DNA of 27,182 nt from CAZYXZ01 sp964651395 (GCA_964651395.1 CAZYXZ010000042.1:1-27182), one strand, 5' to 3'; positions 1 through 6,364 are shown, numbered from the stretch's first letter. The notes: a model not told the origin generated them from the letters alone. Program-made: numbers and translations.

Positions 1-54
1 GCGACCGCTACGGCGACCGCTACGGCGACCGCTACGGCGACCGCTACGGCGACC
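1..54 (+). repeat. 12-bp tandem repeat coding for Ala-Thr-Ala-Thr
   Basis: Four perfect copies of gcgaccgctacg occupy 1-48, followed by a degenerate continuation (gcgaccgggacc, then gctacg). The unit keeps the reading frame of the LPXTG protein stalk. The window starts exactly on a unit boundary, which fits an assembly break inside a longer array. Confidence 0.9.
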
Positions 55-408
55 GGGACCGCTACGGCGTCGGCGACGCCCACCGCGAGCGCGGCGACTA
101 CCGGCACGCCGACGGCCAGTTCCGCGCCGTCAGTGACGCCGACGGCTACCACCACGGCCGCGCCCAGCACGACGTCAGCCGCGACTGCATCGGCGTCCGG
201 GACAGCCACGGCCGCTCAGATCACGTCGAGTCCGACGCCCTTCATCCCGGCTTTGACGGTCATCGAGCCACCGCCTCCGCCCCTGCCACGCACTGGAGCC
301 AACACGCGGTCGATGGCCTACGTCGCGGCGCTCTCGCTGTTGATGGGCGTGCTGCTAGTTGCCTACGCCAACCGTCCCCGCGGCTTCTGTCACGACGGCG
401 TCATCTAG
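1..408 (+). CDS. LPXTG cell-wall-anchored surface protein, C-terminal part (5' end outside window)
   Basis: The reading frame is open from base 1 and ends at TAG 406-408, so only the C-terminus is present (135 codons before the stop). It begins with Ala-Thr dipeptide repeats, continues with a Thr/Ala/Ser/Pro-rich stalk and a short polyproline run, and ends with a sortase sorting signal: LPRTG at about 291-305, a hydrophobic segment (about residues MAYVAALSLLMGVLLVAY) and a basic tail beginning ANRPRG. In the known sortase pathway the Thr-Gly bond is cut and the protein is linked to peptidoglycan. The tail after the basic residues is longer than usual (FCHDGVI). The functional N-terminal domains lie outside the window, so the role cannot be given. 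An internal ATG at 133 should not be taken as the start, because the frame and its composition continue upstream. Confidence 0.85.
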   Translation, partial: ATATATATATATATATATGTATASATPTASAATTGTPTASSAPSVTPTATTTAAPSTTSAATASASGTATAAQITSSPTPFIPALTVIEPPPPPLPRTGANTRSMAYVAALSLLMGVLLVAYANRPRGFCHDGVI

Positions 409-436
409 CGATCCATCCGCGCCGAGTGGAGATCTG

Positions 437-452
437 CCGCCATTTCTGGCGG
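437..452. terminator. Possible bidirectional terminator hairpin
   Basis: CCGCCA (437-442) can pair with TGGCGG (447-452) around a TTTC loop. It lies in the 74-nt gap between two converging genes (stops at 408 and 483). There is no clear U-tract on either strand, so the call rests on the stem and its position. Confidence 0.4.
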
Positions 453-482
453 TGAACCTCCAGTCGGCGGGGGTGGGGTGGG

Positions 483-821
483 TCAGACGATGCGGAGGAT
501 GCCGATCATGCCGTCGTGGATGGAGCACGTGTACGGGTAGACGCCCGGGTCGAGCTGCTCCACACCGGGGATCAGGACCAGGCCGACGGTCGCGCTCTCG
601 CCGCGGAACTTGCCGTTGTCGGCGGTGACGTCGTGGCGCACTGGATCCAGGTTGGCGAACCACAAGGACTCACCCTTGGTGATGGTCGTCTCGGCCGGCA
701 GGAAGTGGTTGGCCAGCGCCACGATCGGGCGACCTCCGCGCGCGGCGTGCGACGGGGCGCCAAGCCCGGCCACGGCCACGAGCAGCGCGGCCAGGAACGC
801 CACGCGCGCGTTTCGAGGCAC
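483..821 (-). CDS. Secreted cupredoxin (plastocyanin-like, type 1 copper)
   Basis: The 112-residue protein has an N-terminal signal peptide (residues about 1-27, ending near SHA-A) followed by a single cupredoxin domain. The type 1 copper ligands can be seen: His63 (VRHDV) and the C-terminal loop Cys99, His102 and Met105 in YTCSIHDGM. This is the arrangement of small plastocyanin/amicyanin-like proteins that carry one electron outside the cell. The start is GTG at 821, with a GGGAGGGA ribosome-binding site about 8 nt upstream. It is transcribed divergently from the metallothionein-like gene at 937, so the 115-nt gap between them must hold both promoters. No redox partner is encoded next to it, so its electron donor and acceptor are unknown; it might also act in copper binding. 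Confidence 0.85.
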   Translation of the reverse strand: MPRNARVAFLAALLVAVAGLGAPSHAARGGRPIVALANHFLPAETTITKGESLWFANLDPVRHDVTADNGKFRGESATVGLVLIPGVEQLDPGVYPYTCSIHDGMIGILRIV

Positions 822-936
822 CGGACATCCCTCCCACCCAGCAGTTCCTCAACTAACGACGCGATCCTGCTGGAGTGACAAGGATCGCACGGGGTAGCCC
901 GAGAGCAACCACTCGAAAACTGCGGAGGCTGACGAT

Positions 937-1077
937 ATGGCGGGAAACGAAGCGGGCGGCGTACTCACCTGCACGAACGACGACTGCGACGCCCGGCTGC
1001 TCATCGACCGGCCCTGCCCGCACGGCGAGGGCTACGTCTGCGCGTGCGGTTCCGCACTCGTCCCCGAAGGCATCTGA
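937..1077 (+). CDS. Small metallothionein-like cysteine-rich protein
   Basis: A 46-residue ORF begins at ATG 937, with a GGAGG Shine-Dalgarno at 924-928 (8-nt spacing), and ends at TGA 1075-1077. The sequence holds five cysteines and a histidine in the pattern LTC-x4-C, then CPHG, then YVCACG. This resembles the short actinobacterial metallothionein family as I remember it, whose members read LTC, a Cys-rich turn, then Tyr-x-Cys-x-Cys-Gly. It would bind soft metals (Cu, Zn, Cd) in the cytosol. Here one or two of the cysteines usual after the second Cys are replaced (CDARLL), so metal capacity may be reduced. It could instead be a minimal zinc ribbon. The ORF is real: good ribosome-binding site, no overlap, and it fills the gap before AlkB. 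A divergent copper protein (483-821) makes a metal role plausible. Confidence 0.7.
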   Translation: MAGNEAGGVLTCTNDDCDARLLIDRPCPHGEGYVCACGSALVPEGI

Positions 1078-1101
1078 CCGTCACACCCCCCTGCCTAGAA
1101 T
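1074..1101 (+). promoter_or_regulatory. Probable promoter of the AlkB gene, giving a leaderless mRNA
   Basis: TAGAAT at 1096-1101 is a good -10 hexamer. CTGACC at 1074-1079, 16 nt upstream, is a weak -35. The GTG at 1108 begins 7 nt after the -10, where transcription should start. The -35 overlaps the stop codon of the metallothionein-like gene. Confidence 0.55.
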
Positions 1102-1107
1102 CAGGTG

Positions 1108-1752
1108 GTGGAAGCACAGATCGCGTGGCAGGCCTCGCTGCTCGACGCCGGTGAGCCCCGGCCCGACCTCGACTTCACGGCGCTGCGGCGGGTGCAGCTC
1201 GACGAGACCTCGTGGGTCGACTACGCGCCTGGCTGGCTGGCCGGCGCCGACGCGCTGTTCGACGAGCTGCTCCGCACCGGCGAGTGGGCGCAGCGCACCC
1301 GGCACCTGTACGACCAGCGCGTGCTCGAGCCGCGCCTGACAGCCGGCTGGTCCGTGGCAGCCGACGCCTCCGACGTACCGCCTGCGCTGCGATCGATGGC
1401 GGTCTCCCTGTCCGGCCGGTACGACGTCCGGTTCGACTCGATCTGGGTGAACCTGTACCGCGACGGTCGCGACAGCGTCGCCTGGCACGGCGACCGCAAC
1501 GGCAAGGTGCACAGCGAGCCGCTGGTCGGCACGGTCTCGTTGGGGGCGAGGCGGCGCTTCCACCTGCGCCGGCGCGGCACGTCGCGCATCGTGCAGACCT
1601 TCGAGCCGGCTGCCGGAGACCTGATCGTCATGGGCGGACGCTGCCAGCACGACTTCGAGCACACCGCGCCGAAGACCGCCCGCGCGGTCGGTCCGCGAAT
1701 GTCGGTGACGATCCGTCACTCGGAGGGCCGCCCGCTCGTTTCCGGGGAGTAG
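1108..1752 (+). CDS. AlkB-family 2-oxoglutarate/Fe(II) dioxygenase
   Basis: A 214-residue protein of the AlkB demethylase family, which removes alkyl groups from damaged nucleic-acid bases by oxidation. The Fe(II) triad is visible as His127-x-Asp129 (WHGD) and His185 (FEHTAPK). The 2-oxoglutarate-binding arginines follow in GPRMSVTIR, with the expected spacing of six residues between them. The substrate-side motif VNLYRDGRDSVAWHGD is typical. GTG codons occur at 1105 and 1108. I prefer 1108, because TAGAAT at 1096-1101 would start transcription there and there is no ribosome-binding site. The gene follows the metallothionein-like gene by 30 nt but probably has its own promoter. Its substrate (DNA, RNA or lipid) cannot be read from the sequence. 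Confidence 0.9.
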   Translation: MEAQIAWQASLLDAGEPRPDLDFTALRRVQLDETSWVDYAPGWLAGADALFDELLRTGEWAQRTRHLYDQRVLEPRLTAGWSVAADASDVPPALRSMAVSLSGRYDVRFDSIWVNLYRDGRDSVAWHGDRNGKVHSEPLVGTVSLGARRRFHLRRRGTSRIVQTFEPAAGDLIVMGGRCQHDFEHTAPKTARAVGPRMSVTIRHSEGRPLVSGE

Positions 1753-1844
1753 GCCGTGCGGATCCGCCCAACTCGGCGGTAACCGCGCATACCTGCCTCG
1801 TCGCCCATAGCGAGGCATGCGACCATGCAGGGGTGAATGTCCGC

Positions 1845-2759
1845 GTGCGCCGCAGCTTCGACGCCATCGGCCTCCTCGTGCTGCTCGCGCTCGTCTTCGG
1901 CGTGACCGTCGTCATCTACCGCAAGAATCCGGACTCCGTCGTGACCGAGCACCCCGGCTACGCGACCGGCAACGGGCTGCAGCCCGGGCTGATCACGCCG
2001 TCACCCGACGTGTTCACCTTCGTCCCGCCGACCCCCTCGGCGGTCCCGACCACCGGCGGGACCAGCGGTGGTGGTGGTGGTGGCGGCGGCACCGTGCGTC
2101 GCGGCGCGCCGGCCAAGCCGGTCGTCTGCCCGGCCTCGCCGACCATTCCGGCGCGGACGGTCACCGCCGGCTACGCGTACTACAAGAACACCGACGTCTA
2201 CGCGCACCCGACGGACAAGACGCCGATCCGCACGCTGAAGAACCCGACGCGCGACCAGCAGCGGCTCGTCGTCCTGGTCCGCGGGCTCTACGGGCACGAC
2301 TGGATCAAGGTGCAGTTCGCCGAGCGGCCCAACGGCAGCACGGGCTGGATCAAGGCGATCACGATGGAGCTCGTCAAGATCGACATGCACATCGTCGTCG
2401 AGAAGTGCAAGCGCACGCTGACCGTCTGGCAGGACGGGCACCCGGTCTACCGGGCGCCGGTCGCGGTCGGCAAGGCCAGCACGCCGACGCCGATCTCCGA
2501 GTCGTTCGTCGACTTCGTCTGGAAGTCGGACAAGCCGCGCGGGTCCTACGGCCCCTACATGCTCAGCGTGGCGGCGTTCTCCGAGGTGCTGCACACCTTC
2601 GGCGACGGCGGCATCGGGCAGATCGCGATCCACGGCACCAACGCGCGGTCCTCGGTCGGCCAGGCGTCGAGCAACGGCTGCATCCGCATGTACAACGAGA
2701 ACGTGTCCGAGATCGTGAAATTCGTCCGCGCCGGTACGCCGGTGACCGTCGCGCCATAG
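1845..2759 (+). CDS. L,D-transpeptidase (YkuD), membrane-anchored, paralogue 1
   Basis: This enzyme makes 3-3 cross-links in peptidoglycan, or attaches proteins to it, outside the membrane. From the start at 1845 it has a signal-anchor helix (residues about 8-25), a Pro/Thr linker with a run of eight glycines, an SH3-like region (about 100-170) and a C-terminal YkuD domain. The catalytic motif is intact: His263 in IAIHGT and Cys279 in SSNGCIRM. GTG 1845 has AGGGGTGA at 1829-1836 as Shine-Dalgarno; GTG 1833 is an alternative without one. The usual Thr-Pro-x-Gly-x-Phe entry motif reads TPTPISESF, losing the Gly that paralogue 2 keeps. A close paralogue lies at 3602-4507, with a nucleotidyltransferase gene between them, which suggests tandem duplication. 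Confidence 0.92.
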   Translation: MRRSFDAIGLLVLLALVFGVTVVIYRKNPDSVVTEHPGYATGNGLQPGLITPSPDVFTFVPPTPSAVPTTGGTSGGGGGGGGTVRRGAPAKPVVCPASPTIPARTVTAGYAYYKNTDVYAHPTDKTPIRTLKNPTRDQQRLVVLVRGLYGHDWIKVQFAERPNGSTGWIKAITMELVKIDMHIVVEKCKRTLTVWQDGHPVYRAPVAVGKASTPTPISESFVDFVWKSDKPRGSYGPYMLSVAAFSEVLHTFGDGGIGQIAIHGTNARSSVGQASSNGCIRMYNENVSEIVKFVRAGTPVTVAP

Positions 2760-3523
2760 CCGGCAGCCCAGGCCTCGCGGCGGTCGTCCTCGCCGCCGGC
2801 GCCGGCACCCGGCTCCGCCCGCTGACCGACCTGCGCCCCAAGCCGCTGTGCCCGGTCGCCAACCGGCCGCTGCTCGACCACGCTCTCGAGCGGGTCGCGC
2901 CGTACGCCGGACGGGTCGCCGTGAACGTGCACTACCTCCGCGAGCAGATCGAAGCGCACCTGGCCGGCCGCGACGTCCACGTCTCGGTCGAGGCGGGCCA
3001 GGCGCTCGGCACGGCCGGCGCGCTGGGTCACCTGCGCGGCTGGATCGCGGGCGAGCCGGTGCTCGTCACCAACGCGGACGCCTGGCTACGGGCCGACCTC
3101 GACGGCTTCGTCGCCGACTGGGACGGCGAGCGCTGCCGCCTGCTGGTCGTCGAGGACCCGGCCAACGCGGACTTCGAGGGCCGGTGGCGCTTCGCCGGAG
3201 CGAGCCTGCAGCCGTGGCGCGACACGCGGGAGCTCTCCGCCGTACCGAGCGGCCTCTACGAGGCGGTGTGGCGGGAGGCGGAGCTGGCCGGGCGGCTGGA
3301 CCTGGTCCCGACGACCGCCACGTTCCTGGACTGCGGCACCCCTCGCTCGTACTGGGCAGCCAACATGGACGCCTCCGGCGGGGAGAGCGTGGTGGGCCCC
3401 GGGGCGGTCGTCGAGGGGCGGATCGAGCGCTGCGTGGTGTGGGCCGGCGCGGTCGTCGCCGCGGGCGAGCACCTGGTCGAGGCCATCCGGGCGGATCAGG
3501 GTGTCACCGTCCGGACGGGGTAG
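2756..3523 (+). CDS. Sugar-1-phosphate nucleotidyltransferase
   Basis: The protein (255 codons) transfers NMP from an NTP to a sugar-1-phosphate. It has the glucose-1-phosphate thymidylyltransferase/MurU/GDP-mannose pyrophosphorylase fold: LAAGAGTRLRPLT near the N-terminus (about residues 12-24), the conserved RPKPLCPVANRPLL, GTAGAL, the metal-binding VTNADAW, and a late acidic motif LDCGTP. A short hexapeptide-like tail follows (VVGPGAVVEGRIERCVVWAGA). Its exact sugar cannot be told. The start is odd: no ATG, GTG or TTG occurs in frame near the nucleotide-binding motif or for a long way upstream. The best-placed codon is ATA 2756, overlapping the upstream stop as ATAG, which suggests translational coupling. 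Setting between two L,D-transpeptidases points to envelope-sugar activation. Confidence 0.85.
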   Translation: MAGSPGLAAVVLAAGAGTRLRPLTDLRPKPLCPVANRPLLDHALERVAPYAGRVAVNVHYLREQIEAHLAGRDVHVSVEAGQALGTAGALGHLRGWIAGEPVLVTNADAWLRADLDGFVADWDGERCRLLVVEDPANADFEGRWRFAGASLQPWRDTRELSAVPSGLYEAVWREAELAGRLDLVPTTATFLDCGTPRSYWAANMDASGGESVVGPGAVVEGRIERCVVWAGAVVAAGEHLVEAIRADQGVTVRTG

Positions 3524-3601
3524 CGGCGCCGCCAGCAGGGGATGACTGACCGAGAGCGAACCCAGACGGACCCCGGAACACGAGCTCGGAGGACCTGCCG
3601 C

Positions 3602-4507
3602 ATGACCCAGCGCGACGGCGAGGTGGTCGCCGGTCACCGATCCGGCCGTCTCGCGATCGCCGCGCTGGCGGTCGCGGTGGCGGCCAGCGGCGGCACCGGT
3701 GTCGCGGTGGCGCTCGGCCGGACCCCCGTACGGATCGCGCCGGTGGTCGCCGCGGAACCGCCCCCTGTGCGCCCGATCGTGCTGCCGGAGACCGCGCGGC
3801 GGATCTCCAAGCCGAAGCCGCCGCCGGTACCGGTGCGCACGGTCGCCCCCGTCGCCACTCGCAAGCGGGTCGTGAAGAAGGCCCCGGCCTGTCCCGCGAC
3901 GCCGGCGGTTCCGACGTACCGCGCCACGGCCGCCCAGGGGATCGGGCACTCCGTGCACGTCTACGACTCGCCCAACGGCCGCGTGACCCGCGAGCTGAGC
4001 AACCCCTGGGACGGCGAGCCGCTCGCGCTGCTGATCGTGGAGCGGCAGGGGGACTGGCTGAACGCGAAGCTGCCGATCCGCCCCAACGGCGTGACGGGCT
4101 GGGTGCACGCATCCGAGGTCGGGCTGTACACGGTGCCGACCCGGATTCTCATCGAGCTCTGCCACCGCCGGCTGACCGTCTACGACCAGGGCCGTCCGGT
4201 CTTCCAGAAGCGGGTGGCGATCGGCACGGCCAAGACGCCGACCCCGATCGGCCGCTTCTACGTGAACTACGAGTACCAGCCCGAGCGGGGCAACTGCTGC
4301 GGGCCGTGGATCATCTCGGTCGCGGCGTTCTCCGAGGTGCTCCAGGAGTTCAACGGCGGCATCGGCCAGATCGCCATCCACGGCTGGCGCGACGCCTCGG
4401 TCATGGGCAAGCGGGCCAGCCACGGCTGCATCCGCATGACCCACGGCGACGTGACCAAGGTGGCCATGCTCATCCAGCCCGGCACCCCGGTGACCATCGT
4501 CCCCTAG
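3602..4507 (+). CDS. L,D-transpeptidase (YkuD), secreted or membrane-anchored, paralogue 2
   Basis: A 301-residue protein with an N-terminal hydrophobic segment (residues about 17-38), a Pro-rich, Lys/Arg-containing linker, an SH3-like region (PTYRATAAQG to GWVHASEVG) and a YkuD domain. Catalytic residues are His260 (IAIHGW) and Cys276 (SHGCIRM). It keeps the canonical TPTPIGRFYV, unlike paralogue 1, and adds a vicinal Cys-Cys in GNCCGP. The start at ATG 3602 has GGAGGA at 3588-3593, 8 nt upstream; an in-frame ATG at 3542 would put 20 extra residues before the hydrophobic segment and is less likely. It is 78 nt after the nucleotidyltransferase and may be cotranscribed. It converges on the Rpf gene, and the transcript ends at a long palindrome (4512-4568). 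Confidence 0.92.
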   Translation: MTQRDGEVVAGHRSGRLAIAALAVAVAASGGTGVAVALGRTPVRIAPVVAAEPPPVRPIVLPETARRISKPKPPPVPVRTVAPVATRKRVVKKAPACPATPAVPTYRATAAQGIGHSVHVYDSPNGRVTRELSNPWDGEPLALLIVERQGDWLNAKLPIRPNGVTGWVHASEVGLYTVPTRILIELCHRRLTVYDQGRPVFQKRVAIGTAKTPTPIGRFYVNYEYQPERGNCCGPWIISVAAFSEVLQEFNGGIGQIAIHGWRDASVMGKRASHGCIRMTHGDVTKVAMLIQPGTPVTIVP

Positions 4508-4511
4508 ATAA

Positions 4512-4568
4512 CGGATCTCACGTACCAGGAGGGGTCGGTTTTCGACCCCTGGCGGTACGTGAGATCCG
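4512..4568. repeat. Dispersed palindromic repeat, copy 1 (terminator-like)
   Basis: CGGATCTCACGTACC (4512-4526) pairs perfectly with GGTACGTGAGATCCG (4554-4568). Inside lie a 3x3 internal loop, an 8-bp stem AGGGGTCG/CGACCCCT (4530-4537 with 4543-4550) and a GTTTT loop. It begins 5 nt after the L,D-transpeptidase stop, between converging genes. The same arms recur at 18263 and 19318. Confidence 0.9.
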
Positions 4569-4572
4569 GAAT

Positions 4573-4590
4573 GGTGGGTGGGTGGGTGGG
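4573..4590 (+). other. G-quadruplex-type G-tract run
   Basis: GGTGGGTGGGTGGGTGGG on the plus strand has four GGG tracts with single-T loops, the textbook parallel G-quadruplex pattern. It lies between palindrome copy 1 and the stop codon of the Rpf gene. Confidence 0.75.
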
Positions 4591-5325
4591 TTAGGTGACC
4601 GGGGCTGCCCAGGTGGCGGACCAGAGCTCGAAGTCCACGGAGCCGGGTACGGCGACCGGGACCTTCTTCTCCGCGGCGAAGCGCTTCGCGACCGAGGAGG
4701 ACTCGGGGCCGAAGATGCCGTCCACCTCGAGGTCCCAGCCGCGGCGCACCATCTGCCGCTGCCAGATCCGCACGTCCTCGCGGACCGTCTCGGCGGGGTC
4801 GATCGTGAACGTGTGGCCCAGGAACAGCGGCGGGAAGAGCACGGTGCCCTTCGGCAGCAGCTCGATCGCCCCCTCGGCCGGCGGCGCGGCGGGCTTGGCG
4901 ACGCGCACGGCCGTGCCGTGCAGCGCGGCGGCGGAGACCCGGCTCGGGCCGCCGGTACGCCGGAGGCCCAGCTTGCGGGCGCAGCCCGGCCACGGCTGCC
5001 AGCCGCGCTGCGACTGCAGGCGGTTGGCGGCGGCGTCCTGGACGGCGGGGGAGGCGTCGGAGGGCCGGCCGGACAGGCCGAGGCCGCGCCACGTGCGCAG
5101 GTCGAACTGGTACGCGCCGTAGTAGCCGTTGCCGGTGTTGGCGCCGTAGTTGCCGCCGGACTCGCACTGGCGGAGCCGGGCGAGGTCGCCGGCCGACGCG
5201 GCGCTTGCGGAGCCGGCCGCGGCCATGTCGCCGAGCACGAACATGGCGGCCATGCCGCCGGTCGCGACGACCGGACCGGAGCGGGAGCGACGGCGGTGCC
5301 TGCCGCGGGGCAGGAATGCAGACAT
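4591..5325 (-). CDS. Resuscitation-promoting-factor (Rpf) muralytic enzyme with C-terminal peptidoglycan-binding domain
   Basis: A 244-residue secreted protein. After a signal/anchor region (about 18-45) comes a transglycosylase-like Rpf domain, LRQCESGGNYGANTGNGYYG onward to WPGCARKLG. It contains the catalytic glutamate (Glu55, QCESGG) and the two cysteines that form the family's disulfide. Rpf proteins cleave peptidoglycan glycan strands and stimulate growth resumption. The C-terminal half carries a PG_binding_1-like domain (VREDVRIWQRQMVRRGWDLE, VDGIFGPES). ATG 5325 has GGAAGGA as Shine-Dalgarno, 8 nt away. A c-di-AMP riboswitch (5343-5512) and a good promoter (5555-5584) lie upstream, so it is probably regulated by c-di-AMP as in other actinomycetes. 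The setting beside two L,D-transpeptidases fits cell-wall remodelling. Confidence 0.93.
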   Translation of the reverse strand: MSAFLPRGRHRRRSRSGPVVATGGMAAMFVLGDMAAAGSASAASAGDLARLRQCESGGNYGANTGNGYYGAYQFDLRTWRGLGLSGRPSDASPAVQDAAANRLQSQRGWQPWPGCARKLGLRRTGGPSRVSAAALHGTAVRVAKPAAPPAEGAIELLPKGTVLFPPLFLGHTFTIDPAETVREDVRIWQRQMVRRGWDLEVDGIFGPESSSVAKRFAAEKKVPVAVPGSVDFELWSATWAAPVT

Positions 5326-5342
5326 GCAGGAGGTCCTTCCTG
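5326..5342 (-). promoter_or_regulatory. Ribosome-binding site of the Rpf gene, possibly in a hairpin
   Basis: On the minus strand CAGGAAGGACCTCCTGC runs directly into the ATG. GGAAGGA is the Shine-Dalgarno. CAGGA (5342-5338) can pair with TCCTG (5331-5327), putting the site in the stem and loop of a small hairpin next to the riboswitch 3' end. Confidence 0.5.
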
Positions 5343-5512
5343 ACGCCGGCGAGGTCAGCTGTCGGGTTCGGGCTGGAAGGTGCCCGGCCGCCGTGAGGCG
5401 GCTTCACCCCGAGGCCGGGTCCGGCTGGGTGCCGGTCGGCCGAGGAACCTTGGGTCCCCCGCTCCTGCCGCACGAGGTACTCGGATCTCCGGGCCGCGGC
5501 AGGACGAGGCGT
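5343..5512 (-). promoter_or_regulatory. ydaO-type c-di-AMP riboswitch upstream of the Rpf gene
   Basis: Read on the minus strand the leader shows the conserved blocks of the ydaO/yuaA riboswitch in order: ACGCC at the 5' end of P1 (5512-5508), GGAGCGGGGGACCCA, GGGGTGAAGCC, a GC-rich hairpin, GGGCACCTTCCAGCCCGAAC, then CCCGACAGCTGACCTCG and GGCGT (5347-5343), which closes P1. The family binds c-di-AMP and in actinobacteria often precedes cell-wall hydrolase and rpf genes, usually lowering expression when ligand is bound. The direction of control here is inferred from the family. Confidence 0.92.
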
Positions 5513-5554
5513 ATCGGCACAGAGAACCCGGGGAGGGGACCCCGGGCGCTTGCA

Positions 5555-5584
5555 ACAGTAAGCGCTATGTCACACGAATGCCAA
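5555..5584 (-). promoter_or_regulatory. Promoter of the riboswitch-Rpf transcript
   Basis: On the minus strand TTGGCA (5584-5579, one change from TTGACA) is followed after 18 nt by TACTGT (5560-5555), a housekeeping-type -35/-10 pair. Transcription should begin near 5548. A CCCGGGG/CCCCGGG hairpin at about 5528-5547 would lie at the very 5' end of the leader, before the riboswitch. Confidence 0.65.
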
Positions 5585-5599
5585 ATCGTCCCGGGAGTG

Positions 5600-6112
5600 T
5601 CAGGCCCCGGCGTAGCCGGTCCGGGTGGGGCGGCCGTCCGGCCAGAGCCGGTCCTCGGTGGCCTGGTCCGCGGGGCAGTGGATCAGGTAGTCGTCCCGTA
5701 CGGCGTCGAGCAGCTCACGTGCTCCGGCGTACTGGCTCCAGAGCATCACCAGGGCCCCGGTGTCGTGCCGGAGGAACAGCCAGTCGCCCCCGACCAGCGG
5801 GCTGGACGAGCTGCGCATCGTCACGTGCCGGTCGAGCGGGATCCGGGCCCAGGAGCCCAACCGGCGCTCGGCCAGCCAGCCCGGACCGGCGAGGACCACG
5901 GCGGTGCAGAGCTTGGCCAGCAGCAGTACGGCGGCCGTCGCCGAGACCGTGCCCAGCACGATCGGCGCCACCTGGCCGTCCAGAGCGCCCACGACCGCGA
6001 AGCCCACCAGCAGGGCAGTCACCCCCCCGACGAGCACCCGCAGCCGCAGGGGCGGCCGGGACTCCGCCAGTACCTCGTCGTCGAAGTCAGGCTGCTCGGG
6101 GAGCAGCTTCAT
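5600..6112 (-). CDS. Membrane protein of unknown function, two transmembrane segments
   Basis: The 170-residue protein starts at ATG 6112 (MKLLPEQPDFDDE) and overlaps the stop of the DUF2277 gene by ATGA (6109-6112), so the two are translationally coupled. It has a charged N-terminus, two adjacent hydrophobic helices (about residues 23-70, LRLRVLVGGVTALLVGFAVV and IVLGTVSATAAVLLLAKL) and a cytoplasm-like C-terminal domain with WLAERRLGSWARIPLDRHV and GDWLFLRHD. The C-terminal part looks like a small beta-rich domain. I do not recognise a named family. The much longer frame extending upstream to 6325 is not coding; it runs antiparallel through the DUF2277 gene in another frame. Confidence 0.75.
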   Translation of the reverse strand: MKLLPEQPDFDDEVLAESRPPLRLRVLVGGVTALLVGFAVVGALDGQVAPIVLGTVSATAAVLLLAKLCTAVVLAGPGWLAERRLGSWARIPLDRHVTMRSSSSPLVGGDWLFLRHDTGALVMLWSQYAGARELLDAVRDDYLIHCPADQATEDRLWPDGRPTRTGYAGA

Positions 6113-6321
6113 CCGTGCGAGTGGGCGGGGGCGACGGCGTCGAGGAGGTTCGCGGCGGCGGCGGCCACCTCGTCCACGGCGCGCTCGAACGCGTCGTGGT
6201 TGGCCTTGGACGGCACGCGGTAGCCGCTCACCTTGCGCACGAACTGGAGGGCGGCGGCCCGGACGTCCTCGTCGGTGGCGGGCGGCTCGGCGCCCCGCAG
6301 CGTCTTGATGCTTCGGCACAT
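6109..6321 (-). CDS. DUF2277 family protein
   Basis: A 70-residue protein beginning MCRSIKTLRG, followed by TDEDVRAAALQFVRKVSGYR and NHDAFERAVDEVA. This is the complete, highly conserved DUF2277 pattern. The family is small, mostly helical and without known function; the N-terminal Met-Cys-Arg is conserved in it. The ATG at 6321 has no ribosome-binding site, but TAGCCT ends 7 nt upstream, so a leaderless mRNA is likely. It is divergent from the DinG-type helicase with only 56 nt between start codons. Confidence 0.9.
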   Translation of the reverse strand: MCRSIKTLRGAEPPATDEDVRAAALQFVRKVSGYRVPSKANHDAFERAVDEVAAAAANLLDAVAPAHSHG

Positions 6322-6328
6322 GCACCGG

Positions 6329-6334
6329 AGGCTA
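6329..6334 (-). promoter_or_regulatory. -10 box of the DUF2277 gene (leaderless)
   Basis: TAGCCT on the minus strand, then 7 nt (CCGGTGC), then ATG 6321. It matches the TANNNT-spacer-start pattern of actinobacterial leaderless genes. Confidence 0.5.
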
Positions 6335-6364
6335 ACCCGGCCGGGCGGGGCCCGTCCCAGGAAG

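Noticed and set aside
1758..1786. Operator-like palindromes GCGGATCCGC (1758-1767) and GCGGTAACCGC (1776-1786) after the AlkB gene
   Set aside because: Short GC-rich palindromes are expected in this DNA; they could also be a weak CCGCC/GGCGG terminator, and nothing links them to a regulator.
3086..5473. A 795-codon minus-strand open frame antisense to the nucleotidyltransferase and L,D-transpeptidase and through the Rpf gene and its riboswitch
   Set aside because: Low-complexity Arg/Pro/Gly/Ala protein without domains; such frames stay open by chance in very GC-rich DNA, and the true genes are well supported.
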